Positions 7,804-14,862 of a DNA stretch of 45,154 nucleotides are shown here, piece by piece. Made by a program: the position numbers and the translations under genes. The stretch's first letter is position 1, and each line of letters starts with the position of its first letter. Source of the stretch: Pseudomonadota bacterium (GTDB lineage: Bacteria > Pseudomonadota > Alphaproteobacteria > Rhizobiales > Xanthobacteraceae); NCBI GenBank assembly GCA_023404705.1, contig JAEYAU010000039.1, positions 1-45,154 on the forward strand, written 5' to 3'. The notes beneath the pieces were generated by a model that ran no database searches, was not told where the DNA came from, and was given only the letters and a program-made list of their open reading frames with translations.

Positions 7804-8409
7804 ATGAATCACGAGTCCTACTCCGATCCCTATATTCGCGGCATCCTCAACACCGTGAAGACCATCGCCATGGTCGGCTTCTCGCCCAAGGAGAGCCGGC
7901 CGAGCTACTTCGCGTTCAAATACCTCCTCGAGCGCGGCTACCGGATGATCCCGGTCAATCCGGGCCAGGCCGGCAAGGAGGTGCTCGGCTGCAAGGTCTA
8001 TGCGCGCCTTGCCGACATCCCGGAGCCGATCGACATGGTCGACGTCTTCCGCGCCTCGCAGTTCGCGAAGTCGGTCGTGCAGGAAGCGATCGAGCTGAAC
8101 CCGAAGCCGCAAGTGATCTGGATGCAGCTCGGCGTGCGTGATGACGAAGCCGCAGCGCTTGCCGAGGCGAACGGCATCAAGGTCGTGATGAACCGCTGCC
8201 CGAAGATCGAGTACGGCCGCCTCTCCTCCGAGATCAGCTGGATGGGCGTGAACTCGCGCACGCTGACGTCCAAGAAGGCCCAGTTGTCCGGGCGCGGCGT
8301 GCAGCGCATGTCGCTCAACCGCACCACCGTCGCGGGCGGCACCACCGACGCCGCGCAACGCGCGCAAGAGGAGCAAGCCGGCGGCGGGGGCACGGGGTCC
8401 TCGTCCTAG
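7804..8409 (+). CDS. CoA-binding domain protein (YccU-like)
   Basis: The 201-residue protein consists of a Rossmann-type CoA-binding domain (residues about 12-150; IAMVGFSPKESRPSYFAFKYL is the nucleotide loop and IPVNPG follows strand two). A low-complexity tail rich in Gly, Ala, Gln and Ser follows (about 170-201). Members resemble the N-terminal domain of succinyl-CoA synthetase alpha but lack the catalytic half. Their cellular role is unproven; CoA binding or redox protection has been suggested for bacillar homologues. The gene is 204 bp upstream of metY. Confidence 0.85.
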   Translation: MNHESYSDPYIRGILNTVKTIAMVGFSPKESRPSYFAFKYLLERGYRMIPVNPGQAGKEVLGCKVYARLADIPEPIDMVDVFRASQFAKSVVQEAIELNPKPQVIWMQLGVRDDEAAALAEANGIKVVMNRCPKIEYGRLSSEISWMGVNSRTLTSKKAQLSGRGVQRMSLNRTTVAGGTTDAAQRAQEEQAGGGGTGSSS

Positions 8410-8613
8410 AGGGGCGGCATCGCGCTGCCCGCGTAGATAATCCCACGCACCACGCCGTAATGCTCACACGCTGCTTCACACGCGACCTTGCCACGGTGAC
8501 CACGCGTCCGGACCTGCTACAGTCCCTTGACGCTTGAGTTCCGTTCTATAAAACGAACGATCTGATCCGAGGACCGGACAAGAGCCGGTCCCCTTTTCTG
8601 AGGACCGCGGACG
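8410..8613 (+). promoter_or_regulatory. metY leader with terminator-like hairpin
   Basis: This 204-bp gap contains CTTGAC (8526-8531) and CTATAA (8546-8551), promoter-like hexamers only 14 bp apart. A hairpin follows: GGACCGG (8571-8577) pairs with CCGGTCC (8585-8591) and is followed by CCTTTT, 16 bp before the start codon. Such a stem ahead of metY could act as an attenuator or block ribosome binding. I looked for SAM-II and SAH riboswitch consensus segments, which are common before alphaproteobacterial methionine genes, and did not recognise one. Confidence 0.4.
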
Positions 8614-9897
8614 ATGACCGACCGTACGCCAGGCTTTTCCACGCTCGCCATCCATGCCGGCGCCCAGCCGGACCCGACCACCGGCGCGCGCGCGACGCCG
8701 ATCTATCAGACCACGTCGTTCGTCTTCGACGACGTCGACCATGCGGCGTCGCTGTTCGGCCTGCAGACCTTCGGCAACATCTATTCGCGCATCGGCAACC
8801 CGACCAATGCCGTGCTCGAGGAGCGCATCGCCGCCCTCGAAGGCGGCACCGCAGCTCTTGCGGTCGCTTCGGGCCATGCCGCGCAGGTGCATGCGCTGCA
8901 CGTGCTGATGAAGCCGGGCGACGAGTTCGTCGCCTCCAAGAAGCTCTATGGCGGCTCGATCAACCAGTTCAATCACTCGTTCAAGAACTTCGGCTGGAAC
9001 GTGGTCTGGGCCGATCCGGACGACATCTCGACCTTCGAGCGCGCGGTCACGCCCAAGACCAAGGCGATCTTCATCGAGAGCATCGCCAATCCGGGCGGCG
9101 TGATCACCGACATCGAGGCCGTGTCGAATGTGGCGCGCCGCGCCGGCGTTCCGCTGATCGTCGACAATACGCTGGCGACGCCCTATCTGTGCCGACCGTT
9201 CGACCACGGCGCCGATGTGGTGGTCCATTCGCTCACCAAGTTCCTCGGCGGCCACGGCAACTCGATCGGCGGCATGATCGTGGACGGCGGCACCTTCAAC
9301 TGGTCGCGCGAGGGCCGCTATCCGATGCTTTCGGAGCCGCGCCCGGAATATCAGGGCATCGTGCTGCACGAGACCTTCGGCAACTTCGCCTTCGCGATCG
9401 CCTGCCGCGTGCTCAGCCTGCGCGACCTCGGCGCCGCGCTGTCGCCGTTCAACGCGTTTCTCATCCTCACCGGCACTGAGACGCTGCCGCTGCGCATGCA
9501 GCGCCACTGCGACAATACTCAGAAGGTCGCCGAGTGGCTCGCCACCCACAATAAGGTGGCGTGGGTCAGCTATCCGGGCCTGCCGGGCGACCGCTATCAC
9601 AACCTCGCCAAGAAATACGTGCCGAAGGGCGCGGGTGCGGTCTTCACCTTCGGTCTCAAGGGTGGCTACGACGCCGGCGTGAAGCTCGTCTCGAACGTGA
9701 AGCTGTTCTCGCATCTTGCCAACATCGGTGACACGCGATCGCTGATCATCCACCCGGCCTCCACCACCCATCGCCAGCTCTCGGATGCCCAGAAGGTGCA
9801 GGCCGGCGCCGGGCCGGATGTCGTGCGGCTCTCCATCGGGCTCGAGGATACGGCCGACCTCATCGCGGATCTCGAGGAAGGCCTGCAGGCGGCGTAA
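8614..9897 (+). CDS. metY: O-acetylhomoserine sulfhydrylase (aminocarboxypropyltransferase)
   Basis: A 427-residue PLP enzyme of the Cys/Met metabolism family, which joins O-acetylhomoserine with sulfide (or methanethiol) to give homocysteine (or methionine). The Schiff-base lysine is Lys209 in HSLTKFLGGHG. The N-terminal LAIHAGAQPDPTTGARA, IYSRIGNPTN and the C-terminal RLSIGLED motifs are all present. The length and the long C-terminal half fit the acetylhomoserine group better than cystathionine synthases. The leader hairpin suggests regulation. A palindrome at 9904-9933 follows the stop. Confidence 0.93.
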   Translation: MTDRTPGFSTLAIHAGAQPDPTTGARATPIYQTTSFVFDDVDHAASLFGLQTFGNIYSRIGNPTNAVLEERIAALEGGTAALAVASGHAAQVHALHVLMKPGDEFVASKKLYGGSINQFNHSFKNFGWNVVWADPDDISTFERAVTPKTKAIFIESIANPGGVITDIEAVSNVARRAGVPLIVDNTLATPYLCRPFDHGADVVVHSLTKFLGGHGNSIGGMIVDGGTFNWSREGRYPMLSEPRPEYQGIVLHETFGNFAFAIACRVLSLRDLGAALSPFNAFLILTGTETLPLRMQRHCDNTQKVAEWLATHNKVAWVSYPGLPGDRYHNLAKKYVPKGAGAVFTFGLKGGYDAGVKLVSNVKLFSHLANIGDTRSLIIHPASTTHRQLSDAQKVQAGAGPDVVRLSIGLEDTADLIADLEEGLQAA

Positions 9898-9903
9898 GCT
9901 TAG

Positions 9904-9955
9904 GGCGGGTTGGCGCGAAGCGCGTCACCCGCCGCCGGCACACACGACCGTGTGT
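9904..9955. repeat. Two adjacent stem-loops after metY
   Basis: GGCGGGT (9904-9910) pairs with ACCCGCC (9927-9933), with an inner CGCG/CGCG pair. A second hairpin, ACACAC (9940-9945) with GTGTGT (9950-9955), follows. The first shares a 12-mer in inverted form with 4719-4730. They may end the metY transcript, but there is no T run, so they look more like dispersed palindromes than an intrinsic terminator. Confidence 0.5.
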
Positions 9956-10025
9956 TGCTGCCCGCAATGACCGGTGCCACCCTCCCCTCAACGCGCGCCG
10001 AGACGCGCCTCTGAGGGAGGCCATC

Positions 10026-10993
10026 ATGAAAGCTGCGATTGGCGTTCTGCTGTCCGTGCTGCTCGCCGCGGGGGCTCAGGCGCAAGGCTTTGTGCGCATG
10101 GAGATGCTCCCGATCCCGAGCGTCACCTTGACCACGGAGCAGATCCTCAGCGGCGATCTCAACGGAAAGCCCGTCACTGTGGCGGGACAGCTCCGCATCC
10201 CGAAGGCCGGCACCGAGAAGCTCCCGGCCATCATCATGGTGCACGGATCCGGCGGCCTCAGCGCGTCGGCCGACGCCTGGGCGCGCGAGTTCAACAGCAT
10301 CGGCCTCGCGGTTCTGGTCCTCGACTCCTTCGCGGGCCGCGGGATCGTCAGCACCGTCAACGACCAGTCCCAACTCGATCATCTCGCCATGGCGGTCGAT
10401 ACCTACCGGGCGCTCGACATCCTGGCGAAGCACCCGCGCATCGATCCTGCGCGCATCGCGGTCATCGGCTATTCCAAGGGCGCCGTCGCCGCCGTCTATT
10501 CGGCAACCGCGCGCTTTCGCAAGCTGCTCGGAACCGAGGCCGAATTCGCCGCTCATATCGGCATGTACACGCCGTGCAACACTGCAACACTGCCTACCGC
10601 GACGACGACAAGGTCACGGGCAAGCCGATCCGGCTGCATCACGGCATCACGGACGACTGGGTCTCCATCGAGCCGTGCCGCGCCTATACGGCGCGCCTGA
10701 AGCAAGCCGGCGCCGACGTGACGCTCGCCGAATATCCGGATTCCTATCACGCCTACGACAATCCGGCCTATGCCAAGCCCGTGAAAGTCCCGCAGGCGCA
10801 GACCAGCCGCAATTGCGCGTTCCGCGAGGCCGAGAACGGCAAGGTGGTCAACGCCAAGACCGGCGCGCCGCTCTCGCTCGAGGATCCCTGCATCGAGCGC
10901 GGCGCGCAGGTCGCCTACAACGAAGCCGCGCACAAGGCGACGCTCGCGGCCGTGAAGGATTTTCTGGCGACGACGTTCAGGCTGAAGGAATAG
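10026..10993 (+). pseudogene. Secreted dienelactone hydrolase family protein, frameshifted
   Basis: Two frames together encode one alpha/beta hydrolase of about 319 residues. The first frame gives a signal peptide (MKAAIGVLLSVLLAAGAQAQ), the oxyanion region MVHGSGG and the nucleophile elbow GYSKGA. The second frame gives DDW and SYHAYD, with the likely acid and histidine. The break is an exact 8-bp tandem duplication, GCAACACT at 10576-10583 and 10584-10591. Removing one copy restores the continuous reading MYTPCNTAYRDDDK. As written, frame one runs to a truncated 224-residue protein with an unrelated tail and no catalytic histidine. The 3' end overlaps ctaA by 17 bp, convergently. Assembly error is an alternative explanation. 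Confidence 0.88.
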
Positions 10994-12053
10994 GCGCACT
11001 GACGGAGCCGGGCGCAGCCAGCGGCTCGGTCGCGCGCCGCGCTGCGAGCCGCTCCGCATTCACCACCGCGAGCAGCAGCACGACTACCGCCATGCCCTGA
11101 TGCAGCAGCGCCACCGGGATCGGGACGTGCAGCAGCAGCGTGAGAATGCCGATCGCGGCCTGCAGCGTTACGGCGGCCGCCAGGATGAGCGGCATGCGTG
11201 CGACATACCCGTTGCGCAGCGCATCGACAGCATGCAGCACCGCGACGATCCACAGCAGATACGCGCCGAGACGGTGATTGAACTGCACCGTGAGCACGTT
11301 CTCGAACAGGTTGCGCCAGGCGGGCTCGAGCATCAACAGGTCAGCGGTTGGCGGCACCAAATGCGCGTCCATCAGCGGCCAGGTGTTGTAGATGAGCCCG
11401 GCATCGAGGCCCGCGACCAGTGCGCCGAGATAGATCTGCAGGAAGACGAGCCCCACCACGATGCCGGCGCCGATGCGCAGACGGCGTGGCGCTTCACCCG
11501 GCGCGGCGCGCGGCATAAGCCGCCCTGCGGTCCAGATCGTCGCCGCGAAGATGATGCAGGCGATCGTTAGATGGATGGCCAAGCGATACTGGGAGACATC
11601 GACCCGGTGCACCAGCCCCGAAGCCACCATCCACCAGCCGATGCCGCCCTGGAGCGCACCAAGCCCGAAGATCGCCCAGAGCCGTCCTCTCAGCCCGGGC
11701 TCGATCCAGCCGCGCCAGAGGAAGAAGAGGAACGGCAGCAGGAACACGGCGCCAATGGTGCGGCCGAGCAGGCGATGGCCCCACTCCCACCAGAAGATCG
11801 TCTTGAACTGCGCCAGGCTCATCCCGCTGTTCACCTTCTGGAACTGCGGGATCGTCTTGTACTTGTCGAACTCCGCCTGCCAGGCGGCCTCGCTCATCGG
11901 CGGCAGCGCGCCGGTGACGGGCTTCCACTCGACGATCGAGAGCCCCGATTCCGTCAGCCGCGTGGCGCCGCCGACCACCACGGTCGCGAACACCATGGCG
12001 GCCACGACATAGAGCCACAGCCGGATGATGCGGTGACGGCCTGCGAGGGACAT
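10977..12053 (-). CDS. ctaA: Heme A synthase
   Basis: The 358-residue, eight-helix membrane protein (COX15/CtaA, type 2) oxidises the C8 methyl of heme O to give heme A for cytochrome c oxidases. Heme-ligand histidines are visible in WEWGHRLLGR, the AIHLTIA helix, FNHRLGAY and LLHQGMA. The extracytoplasmic segment TRLTESGLSIVEWKPVTG is diagnostic. ATG 12053 (MSLAGRHRI) was chosen because the longer frame adds 56 residues unlike the family. It diverges from a DUF2842 gene 58 bp away, a pairing common in Alphaproteobacteria. Confidence 0.96.
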   Translation of the reverse strand: MSLAGRHRIIRLWLYVVAAMVFATVVVGGATRLTESGLSIVEWKPVTGALPPMSEAAWQAEFDKYKTIPQFQKVNSGMSLAQFKTIFWWEWGHRLLGRTIGAVFLLPFLFFLWRGWIEPGLRGRLWAIFGLGALQGGIGWWMVASGLVHRVDVSQYRLAIHLTIACIIFAATIWTAGRLMPRAAPGEAPRRLRIGAGIVVGLVFLQIYLGALVAGLDAGLIYNTWPLMDAHLVPPTADLLMLEPAWRNLFENVLTVQFNHRLGAYLLWIVAVLHAVDALRNGYVARMPLILAAAVTLQAAIGILTLLLHVPIPVALLHQGMAVVVLLLAVVNAERLAARRATEPLAAPGSVSAPIPSA

Positions 12054-12111
12054 GGTTGCTCGGTGCGCTGCGCGGGAGCTATAGGACTGGCTCGATCGAG
12101 GGCTCCTACCA

Positions 12112-12324
12112 ATGCGTATCCGCACGCGCAAGCTGATCGGGGCCGTCGCGCTCCTGCTCCTGGTGACCACCTGGGCGCTCGTCGCCATGGCGCTCGCGCA
12201 GTCCGTGCTCACCTCGACCAACGGCTTCCTGGCCGCGATCTATTACGTGGTCTTCGGCGTCGGCTGGGTGCTGCCGGCCATGCCGCTGGTGCGCTGGATG
12301 TCCCGGCCCGATCCGGTGCGCTGA
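12112..12324 (+). CDS. DUF2842 small membrane protein
   Basis: A 70-residue protein with two hydrophobic helices (about residues 8-30 and 38-60) and short charged ends, matching DUF2842 in size and in the VTTWALVAMALAQ and YYVVFGVGWVLPAMPLVRWM segments. The function is unknown. Conserved linkage to ctaA suggests a link to cytochrome oxidase or heme A biogenesis, but this is inference. It diverges from ctaA. Confidence 0.85.
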   Translation: MRIRTRKLIGAVALLLLVTTWALVAMALAQSVLTSTNGFLAAIYYVVFGVGWVLPAMPLVRWMSRPDPVR

Positions 12325-12358
12325 GGCCTCTGGGACATTTTCCCGCAGCGGCCCTGCC

Positions 12359-13417
12359 CTAGCCCACATTCACCCTGCGCATCCGGTTCCACAGCAGGGT
12401 CGGCGCGCCCGACAGCAGCACCTTGACGTAGCGGAGCCGCTGATACTCGCCGTTCAGCGAGATGCGCGGCAGCGCGGTCATATGGTCGCGGTGCTCTGGA
12501 AACAGAATGCCGGGCCGCGTCGTCACCGCGGTCTTGAAGCCGAGCTCCGCGGCGAGCGCGAAGTCGCGCGTCCCGGCCGAGGTCGGATCGCCAACCGGAT
12601 AGGCGAAGTGCTCCGGCCGCTTGCCGAGCGCGGCCTCGATCACCGCGGCACCCTGTTGCATCTCGTTGCGCGCCACGGCGTCACTCGCCTTCTTGAGCAT
12701 GATGTGCTCGACCGTGTGCGCGCCGATGGTCGCGAGCGGATCCGCCGCGATCTCGGTGAGCTCGCCCCACGTCATGCAGAGCTCCTTGCAGAAGGCGTCC
12801 GCGTCGACGCCGTAGCGCTGCGCAAGATCGCGGATCACGCGCCGCATCTCGCCCTCGTCCGGAAAACCGCGCAGCCACCAATAGAGCCGCGCGAAGGTCT
12901 CGTATTTCTCCTCCGTGGTCATGCAGACGAGGCGCTCTTCCTTGCCGTCCATGAACAAGCCGATGCGCGGCTGACGCGCGATCACGGCTTCGAGCGTGAG
13001 CCACCAGAGATCGCCGATCTGATCCGGGAAGCTGGTCGGGATGTAGATCGCGAAGGGCACCTGATGCTTCTTTAGGATCGGATAGGCGTAGCGCAGGTTG
13101 TCGCGATAGCCGTCGTCGAAGGTGAAGCACGCGAAGCGGCGCCCGAAATTCCCCGAACTCATCCGCGCGTGCACCTCGTCGAGCGAGACCAGATCGATCC
13201 GCTTGCGGCGCAGATGCACGATCACGTGTTCGAGGAATTCCGGCGTGACCTCGAGCAACCGGTTCGGCTGGAACGAGTCGCGCCGCGCCGGCCGCACGTG
13301 ATGCAGCATCAGGATCGCGCCCACCCCGCCGAGCAGCGGGCGCGCCACGAGGTGGGCGCCCGAAAAGTAGAGCGCTTCCAGTCCTGTCCGGATGAGTTGT
13401 CCGCGCGCCCCCGCCAC
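12359..13417 (-). CDS. Polysaccharide deacetylase (NodB-like)
   Basis: A 352-residue carbohydrate esterase family 4 protein. The catalytic and metal-binding motifs are FTFDDGYRDN (near residue 100) and IGAHTVEHIML (H-x3-H). Together they bind the divalent metal that removes acetyl groups from N-acetyl sugars. No signal peptide is evident. A short N-terminal hydrophobic stretch (about residues 14-36) may anchor it. The start is GTG 13417 with AGGGG upstream. It diverges from the GNAT gene and stands beside an exopolysaccharide locus, so it probably modifies that polymer or a lipid-linked precursor. Confidence 0.88.
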   Translation of the reverse strand: MAGARGQLIRTGLEALYFSGAHLVARPLLGGVGAILMLHHVRPARRDSFQPNRLLEVTPEFLEHVIVHLRRKRIDLVSLDEVHARMSSGNFGRRFACFTFDDGYRDNLRYAYPILKKHQVPFAIYIPTSFPDQIGDLWWLTLEAVIARQPRIGLFMDGKEERLVCMTTEEKYETFARLYWWLRGFPDEGEMRRVIRDLAQRYGVDADAFCKELCMTWGELTEIAADPLATIGAHTVEHIMLKKASDAVARNEMQQGAAVIEAALGKRPEHFAYPVGDPTSAGTRDFALAAELGFKTAVTTRPGILFPEHRDHMTALPRISLNGEYQRLRYVKVLLSGAPTLLWNRMRRVNVG

Positions 13418-13597
13418 GTCCGCTGCCCCTCGGTTCCACGTCGCGGTTCAGCGTATTTCGCCTAAATACGCGCCCGAAACGGCAATTTGCGCCCGACCCG
13501 TGTCGAATTCACCCCAGCAGATGCCAACCCTTCGTTAGTATTTCCTTGCAATGGTTCCGCGATTGGGTGGCCCAGCGGCCGCCGTCGAGGCGTTGGT

Positions 13598-14824
13598 ATG
13601 TCCGGCACGAGCGCGCCCCTTCGATTCGAAGCCGTCGCCATTCCGCATTCGGCGGCGCCGGCTCGCGTGCAGGCGCCGCGTCTGGAGATCATCGAGGATC
13701 TCGCGCGCGCCGAGCCGATCTGGCGCCGCCTCGAGCGCGCCGACCTGCTCGCGACCCCCTACCAGCGCTACGACTTCATGGCTCCCTGGCAGCGCACGGT
13801 TGGCGCCTCCATGGGCGTGACGCCGTTCTTCGTCATCGGCTATGACGCCGCCGACGCGCCGGCCTTTCTCTGGCCGCTCGGCCGCGTGAAGGCGGGGCCG
13901 CTCACCATCGCCCGCTTCCTCGGCGGCAAGCACGCCAACCTCAACTTCGCGCTCTGGCGCCGGGATGCCGCGGCCAACACCGATGCCGCGATGCTGCGCG
14001 CGATTCTCGCCCAGCTCGCCACGGCTGGAACGCGCGTCGATCTGCTGCAGCTCTTCAACCAGCCCGAGTCCTGGGAAGGCGTCGCCAATCCGTTCGCCAC
14101 GCTGACGCACCAGCCTTCGCCGAGCTTCGCCTATCGGGGCCGCCTCTCTCCGGACTTCAACGCGCTGTACGAAGCCCGCACCAGCAGCGCGACGCGCAAG
14201 AAGATCCGCAAGAAGGAGCGCACGCTCGCCGAGCACGGCCCGACGCGCGCCTTCCGCGCCCAGACAGATGACGAAGCCCAGCGCGTGCTCGACGCCTTCT
14301 TCACACAGACCGCCGAGCGCATGCGCGAGTTTGGAGTCTGCAACGTGTTCGCCGAGCCGGGCGTGCGGGACTTCATCATCGAGGCCGCCACCGCGGGCAT
14401 CTCCGAGGGAAAGCCCGCGCTCGAGCTCTACGGCCTCGAGGTCGACGGCCACATCGTCGCGACCTTCGGAGCCGTGCCGGGCGAGCGCCGGCTCTCCATG
14501 ATGTTCACCTCGATCACGCGCGGGCCGCTCGCGCAATGGAGCCCCGGCCTCCTGCTGCTGATCAATCTGGTGCGCATGGCCTGCGACCGCGAGATTCCAG
14601 TCGTCGACCTCGGCGTCGGCGAGGCGAACTACAAGGACCTCTTCTGCGACGAGCCCGAGCCGCTGTTCGACAGCTTCATCGGCCTGAGCGCCGTCGGCCA
14701 TCTGGCGGCCGCGGCATCGCGGCTCGCCTATGGCGTCAAGGGCCGCGTCAAGCGCACGCCCATGATCTGGCAGGCCGTCACGGCAGCACGCCGCCTGCGC
14801 GGCAAGCCCTCCGCCGCCGAATAG
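13598..14824 (+). CDS. GNAT/FemAB-like acyltransferase (CelD/BcsL type)
   Basis: A 408-residue protein of the Acetyltransf_6 group. A divergent N-terminal half (FLWPLGRVKAGPL) is followed by a GNAT-like C-terminal half (LYGLEVDGHIVATFGA, then LLLLINLVRMACDREIPVVDLGVGEANYK). Such proteins sit in many exopolysaccharide and cellulose loci and are thought to add acyl or amino-acyl groups, without proof. ATG 13598 was chosen because GAGG precedes it; the frame opens at 13487. It lies between the deacetylase and the chain-length regulator and converges with the latter. Confidence 0.8.
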   Translation: MSGTSAPLRFEAVAIPHSAAPARVQAPRLEIIEDLARAEPIWRRLERADLLATPYQRYDFMAPWQRTVGASMGVTPFFVIGYDAADAPAFLWPLGRVKAGPLTIARFLGGKHANLNFALWRRDAAANTDAAMLRAILAQLATAGTRVDLLQLFNQPESWEGVANPFATLTHQPSPSFAYRGRLSPDFNALYEARTSSATRKKIRKKERTLAEHGPTRAFRAQTDDEAQRVLDAFFTQTAERMREFGVCNVFAEPGVRDFIIEAATAGISEGKPALELYGLEVDGHIVATFGAVPGERRLSMMFTSITRGPLAQWSPGLLLLINLVRMACDREIPVVDLGVGEANYKDLFCDEPEPLFDSFIGLSAVGHLAAAASRLAYGVKGRVKRTPMIWQAVTAARRLRGKPSAAE

Positions 14825-14862
14825 ATTTCAATTGATCGCGTCGATCGCGGTATCGCGGCGCG

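Noticed and set aside
8410..8613. SAM-II or SAH riboswitch upstream of metY
   Set aside because: The conserved core segments of those classes were not found by eye; only a simple hairpin is present. A covariance search would be decisive.
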